A DNA stretch of 64,000 nucleotides from Arthrobacter sp. 9AX (lineage in GTDB: Bacteria; Actinomycetota; Actinomycetes; Actinomycetales; Micrococcaceae), in NCBI RefSeq assembly GCF_902506095.1, contig NZ_LR733293.1, positions 3,202,487-3,266,486 on the forward strand. Reading direction: 5' to 3'. Below are positions 7,881 through 16,002 of this stretch, piece by piece (position 1 is the stretch's first letter; each line of letters begins with the position of its first letter). A program made the position numbers and the translations under genes. The notes under the pieces are model-generated. The model saw nothing but the letters and a program-made list of their open reading frames with translations, was not told where the DNA came from and ran no database searches.

Positions 7881-8453
7881 TTACTTCGCGTCCTTTTCCT
7901 CGGCAGCCGGAGCTTCAGCTTCCTCAGCGGCCGGAGCCTCTTCGGTTGCAGCTTCTTCAGCGGCGGGCGCCTCGGTGGTTTCCTCAGCAGCTTCCTCAGC
8001 GGCCGGAGCCTCTTCGGCGGGAGCTTCCTCGGCAGCCGGAGCAGCCTTGGCAGCAGCCTGGGTAGCCTCGGCTACAACGGCCTGCTTGGCGGAAACGGGC
8101 TCAAGGACGAGCTCGATGACAGCCATGGGAGCGTTGTCGCCCTTGCGGTTGCCGATCTTGGTGATGCGGGTGTAGCCGCCGTCGCGGTTCTCCACTGCCT
8201 GGGCAATGTCGGTGAACAGCTCGTGGACGACGCCCTTGTTGCTGATCAGGCCGAGCACGCGGCGGCGGGAAGCGAGGTCGCCACGCTTGGCGAAGGTCAC
8301 CAGGCGCTCTGCGTACGGCTTCAGGCGCTTGGCCTTGGTCACCGTGGTGGTGATCCGCTTGTGCTCGAACAGGGATGCTGCCAGGTTCGCGAGCATGAGG
8401 CGCTCGTGAGCCGGGCCGCCTCCGAGGCGCGGACCCTTAGTGGGGGTAGGCAT
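7881..8453 (-). CDS. rplQ: 50S ribosomal protein L17, with long Ala/Glu tail
   Basis: Large-subunit protein L17 that binds 23S rRNA near the exit-tunnel side of the ribosome. The core (residues 1-120) is clear: [20 protein letters not shown], then [16 protein letters not shown] and [19 protein letters not shown]. The protein is 190 aa, whereas typical L17 is near 120; the extra part from about residue 123 is a tail of repeated AAEEAP-type units ending in KDAK. Similar tails occur on L10, S3 and L29 in this window. It follows rpoA at 71 bp and precedes truA. Confidence 0.97.
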   Translation of the reverse strand: MPTPTKGPRLGGGPAHERLMLANLAASLFEHKRITTTVTKAKRLKPYAERLVTFAKRGDLASRRRVLGLISNKGVVHELFTDIAQAVENRDGGYTRITKIGNRKGDNAPMAVIELVLEPVSAKQAVVAEATQAAAKAAPAAEEAPAEEAPAAEEAAEETTEAPAAEEAATEEAPAAEEAEAPAAEEKDAK

Positions 8454-8524
8454 AGTTGTTTCTCCTCAAATGGAAGCCGTTGGGCCTGCACACCATGGTG
8501 CCTGCCAGCCGGCCAAGGTCTGGT

Positions 8525-9535
8525 TTAGAGTTCGTCGTCGCCGAAGGCGGCGTCGTCCTCTTCGATTGCTGCGGCGCGTGCTGCGAGGTCAAAACCGGGA
8601 GGCGAGTCCTTGAGGGACAGGCCCAGTTCAACCAGCTTTGCCTTGACCTCGTCAATGGACTTGGCACCGAAGTTGCGGATGTCCATCAGGTCAGCCTCGG
8701 AGCGGGCAACGAGTTCACCCACGGAGTGGATGCCCTCACGCTTGAGGCAGTTGTAGGAACGGACGGTGAGGTCCAGATCCTCGATCGGCAGTGCCATGTC
8801 GGCTGCCAGGGCAGCGTCGGTGGGCGACGGTCCGATCTCGATACCTTCAGCTGCGGTGTTCAGCTCACGTGCCAGACCGAAGAGCTCCACCAAGGTGGTG
8901 CCTGCGGAAGCAACGGCATCGCGCGGGGCGATGGCCTGCTTGGTCTCGACGTCGACAATCAGCTTGTCGAAGTCGGTGCGCTGCTCAACACGGGTTGCTT
9001 CCACGCGGAAAGTAACCTTCAGTACCGGCGAGTAGATGGAGTCGACCGGAATACGGCCGATCTCTGCATCGCCGGACTTGTTCTGAGCTGCCGAAACGTA
9101 GCCGCGGCCGCGCTCGATGGTCAGTTCGAGTTCGAACTTGCCCTTCGAGTTCAGCGTGGCGATGTGCAGATCCGGGTTGTGGAATTCGACGCCGGCCGGC
9201 GGAGCGATGTCCGCGGCGGTGACGACTCCGGGGCCCTGCTTGCGCAGGTAGGCAACAACCGGCTCATCGTGCTCGGAGGAGACCGACAGGCTCTTGATGT
9301 TCAGGATGATCTCAGTGACATCTTCCTTGACACCCGGAACCGTGGTGAACTCGTGCAGCACGCCATCGATCCGGATGCTGGTTACAGCGGCACCGGGGAT
9401 GGAGGAGAGCAGGGTACGGCGGAGGGAGTTTCCGAGGGTGTAGCCGAAGCCCGGTTCCAGCGGTTCAATGATGAAACGCGAACGGTTTTCGGAGACTACC
9501 TCTTCGGAGAGGGTGGGGCGCTGTGCAATGAGCAC
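8525..9535 (-). CDS. rpoA: DNA-directed RNA polymerase subunit alpha
   Basis: Alpha subunit, 336 aa, which dimerises to start RNA polymerase assembly and contacts upstream promoter DNA and activators. The N-terminal dimerisation domain (about 1-230) carries [23 protein letters not shown]; the C-terminal domain (about 250-315) carries [16 protein letters not shown] and [13 protein letters not shown]. It starts with GTG at 9535 behind AAAGGA. Unlike many bacteria, no rpsD lies between rpsK and this gene; a 32-bp palindrome and a short gap do. The motif CCGCTATATGA (9559-9569), shared with the rpoB leader, is 24 bp upstream of the start and may form its own promoter. Confidence 0.98.
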   Translation of the reverse strand: MLIAQRPTLSEEVVSENRSRFIIEPLEPGFGYTLGNSLRRTLLSSIPGAAVTSIRIDGVLHEFTTVPGVKEDVTEIILNIKSLSVSSEHDEPVVAYLRKQGPGVVTAADIAPPAGVEFHNPDLHIATLNSKGKFELELTIERGRGYVSAAQNKSGDAEIGRIPVDSIYSPVLKVTFRVEATRVEQRTDFDKLIVDVETKQAIAPRDAVASAGTTLVELFGLARELNTAAEGIEIGPSPTDAALAADMALPIEDLDLTVRSYNCLKREGIHSVGELVARSEADLMDIRNFGAKSIDEVKAKLVELGLSLKDSPPGFDLAARAAAIEEDDAAFGDDEL

Positions 9536-9558
9536 TTAGGTTTCCTTTCGGCGAGCAT

Positions 9559-9569
9559 CCGCTATATGA
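9559..9569 (-). promoter_or_regulatory. RNA-polymerase gene motif, rpoA copy
   Basis: The 11-mer CCGCTATATGA (TCATATAGCGG in gene sense) occurs here and twice before rpoB in the same orientation relative to the gene. In this copy TATAGC could act as a -10 box with TTTCCA 17 bp upstream, which would give rpoA its own transcript with a leader of about 17 nt. The rpoB copies lack a comparable -35, so a protein- or RNA-binding site is the alternative. Confidence 0.5.
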
Positions 9570-9615
9570 CGCAACACAGGTGGTGGAAATTCGGTCTGAA
9601 GACTTAACGCGCTGG

Positions 9616-9647
9616 GCTTGCCCGGACCATCGATGGTCCGGGCAAGC
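9616..9647. terminator. Perfect 32-bp palindrome between rpsK and rpoA
   Basis: A 16-bp perfect inverted repeat (GCTTGCCCGGACCATC and its complement) with no spacer lies 19 bp after the rpsK stop. As RNA it forms a long stable hairpin, but no T-run follows on the - strand, so it would be a U-less actinobacterial-type terminator or an mRNA-processing or stabilising hairpin. It separates infA-rpmJ-rpsM-rpsK from rpoA-rplQ. Confidence 0.6.
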
Positions 9648-9666
9648 TTAAGCGGCGCTGGAAGCC

Positions 9667-10068
9667 TTAGACGCGGCGGCGCTTCGGCGGACGGCAGCCG
9701 TTGTGTGCAGCGGGGGTGACGTCCTGGATGGAGCCAACCTCGAGACCGGCGGCCTGCAGCGAACGGATCGCCGTCTCGCGTCCGGAGCCCGGACCCTTCA
9801 CGAAAACGTCAACCTTGCGCATGCCGTGCTCCTGGGCGCGCTTCGCAGCAGCCTCGGCAGCCATCTGGGCAGCGAACGGGGTGGACTTACGCGAGCCCTT
9901 GAAGCCAACCTCACCTGAGGAAGCCCAAGAGATAACAGCGCCGGTCGGATCCGTGATGGAAACGATGGTGTTGTTAAACGTGCTCTTGATGTGCGCCTGG
10001 CCCAGCGCGATATTCTTTTTGTCCTTCTTACGCGGCTTGCGAACCGCGCCACGAGTCTTCGGGGGCAT
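9667..10068 (-). CDS. rpsK: 30S ribosomal protein S11
   Basis: Small-subunit platform protein S11, 133 aa, contacting 16S rRNA and mRNA near the E site. Conserved segments are [33 protein letters not shown] and [16 protein letters not shown], with the C-terminal [15 protein letters not shown] typical of the family. The length is normal. It follows rpsM by 54 bp in the infA-rpmJ-rpsM-rpsK run and is followed by the palindrome at 9616-9647 rather than by rpsD. Confidence 0.98.
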   Translation of the reverse strand: MPPKTRGAVRKPRKKDKKNIALGQAHIKSTFNNTIVSITDPTGAVISWASSGEVGFKGSRKSTPFAAQMAAEAAAKRAQEHGMRKVDVFVKGPGSGRETAIRSLQAAGLEVGSIQDVTPAAHNGCRPPKRRRV

Positions 10069-10122
10069 TATTTCTCCTACAGAAAGTTATTGGGGAAAAG
10101 TCCGTTAATCCCGGCGGGGATT

Positions 10123-10497
10123 TTAACGGGCCTTCTTCTTGCCGGCGACGGTGCGCTTCGGGCCCTTGCGGGTACGGGCGTTGGTCTTCGTACGCTGTCC
10201 GCGTACGGGCAGGCCCTTGCGGTGGCGCAGGCCTTCGTAGCTGCCGATTTCAACCTTGCGGCGGATATCTGCTGCTACTTCGCGGCGAAGGTCACCCTCA
10301 ACCTTGTAGTTGCCTTCAATGTAGTCACGCAGCTCAACCAGCTGGGCATCAGTCAGGTCCTTGACGCGAACGTCAGCGCTGATGCCAGTGGCAGCCAGGG
10401 TTTCGTGTGCACGGGTCTTACCCACGCCGTAGATGTAAGTAAGCGCAATTTCCAGCCGCTTTTCGCGGGGAATGTCTACGCCAGCGAGACGAGCCAT
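10123..10497 (-). CDS. rpsM: 30S ribosomal protein S13
   Basis: Small-subunit head protein S13, 124 aa, which contacts the P-site tRNA and forms bridges to the 50S subunit. The true start is the ATG at 10497, giving [20 protein letters not shown]; a longer in-frame open stretch to 10548 has no family similarity. Conserved segments are [30 protein letters not shown] and [15 protein letters not shown], and the tail is lysine-rich as usual. It lies between rpmJ and rpsK. Confidence 0.98.
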   Translation of the reverse strand: MARLAGVDIPREKRLEIALTYIYGVGKTRAHETLAATGISADVRVKDLTDAQLVELRDYIEGNYKVEGDLRREVAADIRRKVEIGSYEGLRHRKGLPVRGQRTKTNARTRKGPKRTVAGKKKAR

Positions 10498-10682
10498 AGT
10501 GGCAGTACTCCTTGAATAAACCGGAGGTCGTAGGCAGTACACCCGCACGTTCTGTGCGGCCCCAGCCTCCGACCGGGGGTCAGCTGTCCGGACTCTTTCG
10601 AGCTCAATGTTCCAGATCAGCTTGTGCTGCCTTTATTTACTTGCGTGGGTTAGCAACCCAGGATTTCCTTCAGGGAAGGAAA

Positions 10683-10796
10683 TTAGCCCTGGCGCTGCTT
10701 GTGGCGCGGGTTCTCGCAGATCACCATGACCCGGCCATTACGGCGGATCACTTTGCACTTTTCGCAGATCTGCTTGACGCTCGGCTTGACCTTCAT
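10683..10796 (-). CDS. rpmJ: 50S ribosomal protein L36 (zinc-binding form)
   Basis: A 37-aa protein, [19 protein letters not shown] at the start and NPRHKQRQG at the end. Cys11, Cys14, Cys27 and His32 form the zinc ribbon, so this is the zinc-containing C+ paralogue, not the zinc-free form used in zinc starvation. It lies 70 bp after infA and 185 bp before rpsM, its conserved place in the alpha operon. The gap to rpsM holds nothing else that I can recognise. Confidence 0.96.
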   Translation of the reverse strand: MKVKPSVKQICEKCKVIRRNGRVMVICENPRHKQRQG

Positions 10797-10866
10797 GGCA
10801 TTCCTTTGCGTGTAACAGTTGGTCAACTGAAGCGGCGTTCAGTTCGCACTGAGGCCGCCCAGCAAT

Positions 10867-11088
10867 TTACTTGTAGCGGTAGACGATACGACCACGGGTG
10901 AGGTCGTACGGGCTGAGCTCCACCACTACGCGGTCCTCCGGGAGAATCCTGATGTAGTGCTGACGCATCTTTCCAGAGATGTGTGCCAGTACGATGTGCT
11001 TGTTGGTCAGCTCAACGCGAAACATCGCGTTAGGCAGCGCCTCAGTCACAACGCCTTCGATCTCAATGACCCCGTCCTTCTTGGCCAT
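10867..11088 (-). CDS. infA: Translation initiation factor IF-1
   Basis: IF-1 is a 73-aa OB-fold protein that occupies the ribosomal A site during initiation. The sequence [20 protein letters not shown] and the later [19 protein letters not shown] and [13 protein letters not shown] are canonical. The ATG at 11088 is preferred over an in-frame extension to 11220 that has no family match. It heads the infA-rpmJ-rpsM-rpsK transcript; a promoter candidate lies at 11224-11253, leaving an untranslated leader of about 130 nt. Confidence 0.98.
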   Translation of the reverse strand: MAKKDGVIEIEGVVTEALPNAMFRVELTNKHIVLAHISGKMRQHYIRILPEDRVVVELSPYDLTRGRIVYRYK

Positions 11089-11223
11089 ACCCTCCGCTAA
11101 CTGTTGTTGCCGCAGTCCCGCCGGATTGCACCGGTCATGACCACGAACGTTTTTGTTGGATCGATTGCCGGTTCCAGGCCCCAAAAGGGCGTGGCAGTCC
11201 AGACAACCAACAGACAACACTAC

Positions 11224-11253
11224 TCTCTATCGACGTAAAAGTTAAATCGGCAA
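11224..11253 (-). promoter_or_regulatory. Candidate infA operon promoter
   Basis: On the - strand TTGCCG is followed after 18 bp by TAGAGA. The region is AT-rich compared with its surroundings, as expected for a promoter in a high-GC genome. A second overlapping reading (TTAACT, 17 bp, TAGTGT) is equally possible, so only the region is assigned. Confidence 0.45.
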
Positions 11254-11260
11254 TAGTAAC

Positions 11261-12277
11261 CTACCCGGTGCCGTACACACCATAATCTCCGGCCGGAGTG
11301 CTCACAGCCCGGGCGCTGGCCACCCCGTCGAGGATGGCCAGGCGGACGACGTCGGCCGCCGCACTTTGCAGCGTGATGAGGCTGACCTGCCGGGCAGCTT
11401 CGTCACTGCGGTCGAGTGCCAAGGCTTGGGTAGACAGGCAGAAGACGGTGTCCCCATCCGCCAAGGTGTGCGAAGGATTCAGTGCCCGGGCGATCCCGGC
11501 ATGCGAGGCAGAAGCAGTCCGCTTGCACTCGGCCACGTCCAGAACGGCGTTGGTTGCGACAACGACAAGGGTCGTATTCAACGGCGCGTCTAAGGTGGGC
11601 CCACGCGAGCCGGGTTCCCTGGCCGAGCTTGCGAGGCCAGGGGGCTCGTGGGGCGGAACGACCGAGCGCGCGGAGGGCCGCGGCTCCTGCCCGCCGTCAA
11701 CCACCGGCAAACCAAGCGCGTTGACGACCGCCAGCGCGCCGACAACCACTCCGTTCTCCAGGGTGACCGAAGCGCTGCCTACGCCGCCTTTGTACGTCCG
11801 GGCGATGACTGCTCCGGTGCCGGCCCCCACGTTCCCGCGGTCGACGTCGTGACCTTCTGTTTGTGCAGCGGCGGCGGCAGTTGCCGCGTAGCCCATGTCC
11901 GGGGTCGGACGCGCTGCGAAGTCACCGCCACGGCCAAGGTCGAAGATGGCGGCCGCCGGGACGATCGGAACTACTCCCCCGGGGACGGCAAAGCCGCGGC
12001 CGTTTTCCTCGCACCAGCGCTGGGCGCCTGAGGCCGAGGCGAGACCGTAGGCGCTGCCGCCGGTGAGGACCACGGCGTCCACGGCACTAACCAGGGTGGT
12101 GGGATCGAGCGCATCGGTTTCGTGGGTGGCCGGTCCCCCGCCCTGCACGTCCACGGATCCGACGGTGCCCGGCGGCGGCAGGACCACGGTCACCCCGCTC
12201 AGCCAGCCGTCGTCGGACCTCTGGACCTGGCCAACCCGGATCCCGGGCACATCGGTGATCGCTCCCATGCCACCCAT
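11261..12277 (-). CDS. P1-family (DmpA/NylC-like) self-processing aminopeptidase/amidase
   Basis: A 338-aa member of peptidase family S58 (P1), N-terminal-nucleophile hydrolases that cut themselves into two chains; relatives are the DmpA aminopeptidase and the nylon-oligomer hydrolase NylC. Seen here: ITDVPGIRVGQVQ at the start, VVLTGGSAYGLASASG, RGNVGAGTGAV, and LNTTLVVVATNAVL with the expected cleavage between Asn234 and Thr235, leaving Thr235 as nucleophile. Residues 209-228 (Pro/Arg/Ser-rich) are encoded by palindromic element copy B and sit in the linker just before the cut. The gene follows map by 24 bp and probably ends the secY-adk-map transcript. The substrate cannot be predicted. 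Confidence 0.88.
   Translation of the reverse strand: MGGMGAITDVPGIRVGQVQRSDDGWLSGVTVVLPPPGTVGSVDVQGGGPATHETDALDPTTLVSAVDAVVLTGGSAYGLASASGAQRWCEENGRGFAVPGGVVPIVPAAAIFDLGRGGDFAARPTPDMGYAATAAAAAQTEGHDVDRGNVGAGTGAVIARTYKGGVGSASVTLENGVVVGALAVVNALGLPVVDGGQEPRPSARSVVPPHEPPGLASSAREPGSRGPTLDAPLNTTLVVVATNAVLDVAECKRTASASHAGIARALNPSHTLADGDTVFCLSTQALALDRSDEAARQVSLITLQSAAADVVRLAILDGVASARAVSTPAGDYGVYGTG
11596..11653. repeat. 58-bp palindromic dispersed element, copy B, inside a coding region
   Basis: This copy lies wholly within the P1 peptidase gene and keeps its frame. It contains a perfect inner stem CCCTGGCC/GGCCAGGG around GAGCTTGCGA and an outer stem CGAGCC/GGCTCG plus CCCAC/GTGGG. Compared with copy A at 6896 the outer stem bases differ on both sides together. 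It codes for residues 209-228 of the peptidase. Because 58 is not a multiple of three, a neighbouring base or a small target duplication must have kept the frame. Confidence 0.75.
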
Positions 12278-12301
12278 TCTTTCCCTTCCCCTGCGCAGGA
12301 C

Positions 12302-13129
12302 CTACGGGATCGGCACCGGAGTGACGCCGAGGGGCACCAGGTGCTCCGCACCGCCGTCGGGCGCTGAAAGCACCCAGATGCCCTTCTCGTGGACCGCAAC
12401 GGAGTGCTCCCACTGGCAGGAGCGTGCGCCATCCGTGGTGATGACGGTCCAGTCATCCTCCAGCACTGCGGTCTCGATGCCGCCGCGGACCAGCATGGGC
12501 TCGATCGCCAGGCACAGACCCGGCCGGATCTTGGGGCCGCGGTGGCTGGTGCGGTAGTTGAGGACATCGGGTGCCATGTGCATTTCGGAGCCGATGCCGT
12601 GGCCCACGTAGTCCTCGAGGATGCCCAGCGGCTTGCCGGGCACGGAGGAAACATAGTCGTCGATCGCCGCTCCGATGTCGCCCACGTGCTTGCCGGTGGC
12701 CAGCGCCGCGATTCCCCGCCACAGGGCTGCGTGGGTCACGTCGGAAAGGCGCTGGTCTTCGGGGTCGGCGGTCCCCACGATTACAGTCCGTGCGGAGTCG
12801 GAGTGCCAGCCGTTCACAATGGCGCCGCCGTCGATCGAGATGATGTCGCCGTCGTTCAGGACGCGGCTGCCGGGGATGCCGTGGACCACTTCCTCGTTGA
12901 CGGAGGTGCAGATGGTGGCGGGGAACCCGTGGTAGCCGAGGAAGTTGGACTTGGCGCCGGCCTCGTTCAGGACAGCGGCGAACACGTCATCCAGGTGCTT
13001 GGTGGTCACGCCGGGAACGGCGGCGGCAACAGCGGCATCCAGGGCACGGCTGAGGACCAGCCCTGCCTCGTGCATGGTGCGCATCTGGGCGTTGGTCTTG
13101 TATTCGATGCGTGGCTGGCCAAAGGCCAT
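12302..13129 (-). CDS. map: Methionine aminopeptidase, type I
   Basis: Removes the initiator Met from nascent proteins, 275 aa. The five metal ligands of the pita-bread fold are visible in order: Asp in IISIDGGAIV, Asp in WHSDSARTV, His in GHGIGSEMH, Glu in LAIEPMLV and Glu in QWEHSVAV. There is no N-terminal zinc finger. It lies downstream of adk, as in many secY-adk-map clusters, separated by a hairpin at 13152-13182. The next gene on the same strand is the P1 peptidase. Confidence 0.97.
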   Translation of the reverse strand: MAFGQPRIEYKTNAQMRTMHEAGLVLSRALDAAVAAAVPGVTTKHLDDVFAAVLNEAGAKSNFLGYHGFPATICTSVNEEVVHGIPGSRVLNDGDIISIDGGAIVNGWHSDSARTVIVGTADPEDQRLSDVTHAALWRGIAALATGKHVGDIGAAIDDYVSSVPGKPLGILEDYVGHGIGSEMHMAPDVLNYRTSHRGPKIRPGLCLAIEPMLVRGGIETAVLEDDWTVITTDGARSCQWEHSVAVHEKGIWVLSAPDGGAEHLVPLGVTPVPIP

Positions 13130-13151
13130 GGGTAATTCCTTTCAAATGGCT

Positions 13152-13182
13152 GAGGCTCCTCCCGTGTACCGGGAGGAGCCTC
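13152..13182 (-). terminator. Perfect intercistronic hairpin between adk and map
   Basis: Arms GAGGCTCCTCCCG and its complement are perfectly paired over 13 bp with a 5-base loop. It starts 18 bp after the adk stop and has no T-run, so it may reduce read-through into map or protect the adk 3' end rather than stop transcription fully. Confidence 0.55.
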
Positions 13183-13199
13183 GGAAATGCTTGCCTGGA

Positions 13200-13778
13200 T
13201 CAGGCGGCCTGTGCAGCCTTGATGGCCTGCATCACGCGGTCCGTTACTTCGTCGATCGGGCCGATGCCGTCAACCTGGGTGAGGATGCCGCGCTCGGCAT
13301 ACTTTGCCACCACTGCTTCGGTCTGCTCGTGGTACAGGTCAAGGCGGTGGCGGATGACGGCTTCGTTGTCGTCGCTCCGGCCCGTTTCCTTGGCCCGGCC
13401 GAGAAGCCGGTGCACCAGTTCCTCGTCATCCGCCGTCAGCTGCAGGACGACGTCGAGCTTCGCTTCGTCCTTGGCGAGGATCTCGTCGAGGTAGTCAACC
13501 TGTGCCGTGGTACGGGGGTAACCGTCCAGGAGGAAACCGTTTTCGACGTCGGACTCGCTTAGACGGTCACGCACCATCTTGTTGGTGACGCTGTCCGGGA
13601 CGAAGTCGCCGTTGTCCATGTACTTCTTGGCTTCAATGCCAAGCGGCGTCTCGCCCTTCACGTTGGCCCGGAAAATGTCGCCGGTGGAGATTGCCACAAC
13701 GCCGAGGCGCTCTGAAATCCGCTCCGCCTGCGTTCCTTTTCCGGAACCGGGAGGTCCAATAATCAGCATTCTCGTCAT
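13200..13778 (-). CDS. adk: Adenylate kinase, short-LID type
   Basis: Catalyses ATP + AMP to 2 ADP. The 192-aa protein has the P loop GPPGSGKGTQAERI at its N-terminus, the AMP-binding segment ISTGDIFRANV and LDGYPRTTAQVDYLDE, and Arg residues in GRSDDNEAVIRHR. It lacks the longer LID insertion (with or without zinc Cys) found in 215-aa adenylate kinases, as is usual for actinobacteria. Its ATG overlaps the secY stop (ATGA at 13775-13778), so the two are translationally coupled. Confidence 0.97.
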   Translation of the reverse strand: MTRMLIIGPPGSGKGTQAERISERLGVVAISTGDIFRANVKGETPLGIEAKKYMDNGDFVPDSVTNKMVRDRLSESDVENGFLLDGYPRTTAQVDYLDEILAKDEAKLDVVLQLTADDEELVHRLLGRAKETGRSDDNEAVIRHRLDLYHEQTEAVVAKYAERGILTQVDGIGPIDEVTDRVMQAIKAAQAA

Positions 13779-15085
13779 CGCAAAAGCCCTTCGTAGTGAC
13801 GTTGTTGTAGCTGCGCATCAATCTGCTTGACGGTCTCCAGGCCAACGCCCACCATGATCAGGATCGAGGTGCCACCGAACGGGAAGTTCTGGTTTGCGTT
13901 GATCAGTACCAGTGCCACCAGCGGAATCAGCGCCACGAAGCCCAGGTACAGGGCACCGGGAAGCGTGATCCGGGACAGCACGTACTGCAGGTAGTCAGCG
14001 GTCGGTTTACCGGCGCGGATACCTGGAATGAAGCCGCCGTACTTCTTCATGTTGTCTGAGACTTCTTCAGGGTTGAAGGTGATCGCGACGTAGAAGTAGG
14101 TAAAGAACACGATCAGGGCGAAGTAGATCGCCATGTAGATCGGGTGGTCGCCGCGGGTCAGGTTGTTGTTGATCCATTCGACCCACGGCTGGAGCTGCTC
14201 CCCCGCTTTTGGCTGGTTGAACTGGGAAATCAGTCCAGGCAGGTAAAGCATTGAGGAAGCAAAAATCACGGGGATGACGCCGGCCATGTTGACCTTGATG
14301 GGGATGTACGTGCTGGTACCTCCCACAGTGCGGCGGCCGATCATCCGTTTGGCGTATTGCACCGGAATGCGGCGCTGCGACTGCTCGACGAAGACCACCA
14401 GCGCCACCGTCAGCAGGCCGACGGCCAGGACAATAAAGAAGGTTCCGGGGCCCTGCGACGTCCAGATGGCACCCAGCGAGGTGGGGAACTGGGCTGCGAT
14501 CGAGGTGAAGATGAGCAGGGACATACCGTTGCCCACACCCTTCTCGGTGACGAGCTCGCCCATCCACATGATCAGGCCAGTGCCGGCCGTCAGGGTGATG
14601 ATGATCAGGATTGTGGTGATCACGCTGTCGTCAGGGATGATCGGCAGGTTGCAGCCGGGAAGAAGCTGGCCGGACCGCGCCAGTGACACCAGCGTGGTGG
14701 CGTTAAGAAGGCCCAGGGCGATGGTGAGGTAGCGGGTGTACTGGGTCAGTTTGGACTGCCCGGACGCGCCCTCTTCATAAAGCTCCTGGAACCGGGGAAT
14801 AACCACCCGGAGCAGCTGGACGATGATGCTGGCCGTAATGTACGGCATGATGCCCAGCGCGAAGATGGACACCTGGAGCAACGCGCCGCCGCTGAACAGG
14901 TTGACGAGCTGGTACAGGCCGCCTGCGGTCTGACCGTTCTGCAAGCATTGCTGGACATTCTGGTAGTTCACACCCGGCGAGGGAATGAAAGCACCCAAGC
15001 GGAAGATGGTGATGATTCCCAGCGTGAACAACAACTTGCGTCGCAGATCAGGCGTGCGAAAGGCCCGGCCAAATGCGCTAAGCAA
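13775..15085 (-). CDS. secY: Preprotein translocase subunit SecY
   Basis: Central channel of the Sec translocon, 436 aa with ten membrane helices. Conserved segments include LSAFGRAFRTPDLRRKLLFT at the start, the cytoplasmic loop QRRIPVQYAKRM and the C-terminal half with AGVIPVIFASS and FYVAITFNPEEVSDNMKKYG. The start is a TTG at 15085: AGGAGG sits 4 bases upstream and residues further upstream do not match the family. A terminator after rplO and a promoter at 15146-15176 show that secY-adk-map is transcribed apart from the spc operon, although basal read-through is possible. Confidence 0.96.
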   Translation of the reverse strand: MLSAFGRAFRTPDLRRKLLFTLGIITIFRLGAFIPSPGVNYQNVQQCLQNGQTAGGLYQLVNLFSGGALLQVSIFALGIMPYITASIIVQLLRVVIPRFQELYEEGASGQSKLTQYTRYLTIALGLLNATTLVSLARSGQLLPGCNLPIIPDDSVITTILIIITLTAGTGLIMWMGELVTEKGVGNGMSLLIFTSIAAQFPTSLGAIWTSQGPGTFFIVLAVGLLTVALVVFVEQSQRRIPVQYAKRMIGRRTVGGTSTYIPIKVNMAGVIPVIFASSMLYLPGLISQFNQPKAGEQLQPWVEWINNNLTRGDHPIYMAIYFALIVFFTYFYVAITFNPEEVSDNMKKYGGFIPGIRAGKPTADYLQYVLSRITLPGALYLGFVALIPLVALVLINANQNFPFGGTSILIMVGVGLETVKQIDAQLQQRHYEGLLR

Positions 15086-15145
15086 GCGTCCTCCTGGTGG
15101 TTTGTCTAAGAGTGTGTGATGGGGATCTAAGAATCCCAACAACCG

Positions 15146-15176
15146 AGTCTAACGGTTGGATGCGCCATGCGAACAA
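15146..15176 (-). promoter_or_regulatory. secY promoter candidate
   Basis: TAGACT (15146-15151 on the complementary strand) is a good -10 box; TTGTTC lies 19 bp upstream. It falls between the rplO terminator and the secY start, giving a leader of about 55 nt. The same TAGACT hexamer appears before tuf, rplJ, tRNA-Trp and pfkA. Confidence 0.6.
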
Positions 15177-15233
15177 TCCGCGGAAGCCGGAGTGCGCCCG
15201 ATGGCGGGAAAAACACGTCCGGCGGATGTGAAA

Positions 15234-15273
15234 AACTCCCGGTACCGGGGCCAAGGCCCCCATACCGGGAGTT
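15234..15273 (-). terminator. Intrinsic terminator after rplO
   Basis: Arms AACTCCCGGTA and TACCGGGAGTT plus a GGGGCC/GGCCCC inner part pair around a short loop, followed on the - strand by TTTTT. It lies 27 bp after the rplO stop and closes the rplN-rplO transcript. Confidence 0.85.
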
Positions 15274-15299
15274 CAACAACGGGCTTTCGCCCACCTGCT

Positions 15300-15791
15300 C
15301 TAGAGAGCGGTGGTGCTTCCGCCTGCTGCAGCAATCTTTTCAGCAGCGCTGGCCGAGAATGCGTGGGCGGTGACGTCTACCTTGACGGTGATGTCGCCGG
15401 TGCCCAGCACCTTGACGGGCTGGTTCTTGCGAACGGCACCCTTTTCGACCAGGTTCTCGACGGTGACAGCGCCACCTTCCGGGAACAGCTCGTTGAGCTT
15501 GTCCAGGTTCACAACCTGGAACTCAACGCGGAACGGGTTCTTGAAGCCGCGCAGCTTGGGCAGGCGCATGTGCAGCGGCAGCTGGCCGCCGGCAAAGCCA
15601 GCCTTCACCTGGTAGCGGGCTGCAGTACCCTTGGTACCGCGACCGGCGGTCTTACCCTTGGATGCTTCACCACGACCAACGCGGGTCTTGGCGGTCTTTG
15701 CACCCGGGGCGGGACGCAGGTGGTGAACCTTCAGTGCGTTCTGCTTCTCAGCAGCGGCGCTCTCTGCCTTTGCAGGAGTGTTCTCTGCCAT
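15300..15791 (-). CDS. rplO: 50S ribosomal protein L15
   Basis: Late-assembly large-subunit protein, 163 aa. The N-terminal segment [33 protein letters not shown] is the glycine- and basic-rich arm that runs into 23S rRNA (cited here only as positions 24-55), followed by [18 protein letters not shown] and a globular C-terminus. The N-terminus carries about 20 extra Ala/Glu-rich residues. It is the last gene of the spc operon before a strong terminator and follows rpmD by 2 bp. Confidence 0.98.
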   Translation of the reverse strand: MAENTPAKAESAAAEKQNALKVHHLRPAPGAKTAKTRVGRGEASKGKTAGRGTKGTAARYQVKAGFAGGQLPLHMRLPKLRGFKNPFRVEFQVVNLDKLNELFPEGGAVTVENLVEKGAVRKNQPVKVLGTGDITVKVDVTAHAFSASAAEKIAAAGGSTTAL

Positions 15792-15793
15792 TG

Positions 15794-16000
15794 TTACTTC
15801 GCCTCCTCTACCTGTACCAGGTGCGGAACCGTGTTGAGCATTCCAACGGTCACGGCGTCGGCGGTGCGGACAACGGTGTGTCCGATCCGCTTCAGGCCGA
15901 GGGACCGCAGGGTGTCGCGCTGGTTCTGCTTGCCGCCAATGGCGGACTTGATCTGAGTGATCTCCAACTGTGCGTCGGAGGGAATCAGGTTCTTAGCCAT
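15794..16000 (-). CDS. rpmD: 50S ribosomal protein L30
   Basis: Small large-subunit protein, 68 aa, binding 23S rRNA domain II. The conserved core reads [20 protein letters not shown] and [20 protein letters not shown], then [11 protein letters not shown]. The length is slightly above the usual 60 because of a short N-terminal extension ([11 protein letters not shown]). It sits between rpsE and rplO with gaps of 2 bp on each side, as in a tightly packed operon. Confidence 0.97.
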   Translation of the reverse strand: MAKNLIPSDAQLEITQIKSAIGGKQNQRDTLRSLGLKRIGHTVVRTADAVTVGMLNTVPHLVQVEEAK

Positions 16001-16002
16001 GA

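Noticed and set aside
7881..8453. Frameshift or fusion in rplQ because of the unusual length
   Set aside because: The tail continues in one frame with uniform Ala/Glu composition, and the same kind of tail occurs on other ribosomal proteins here.
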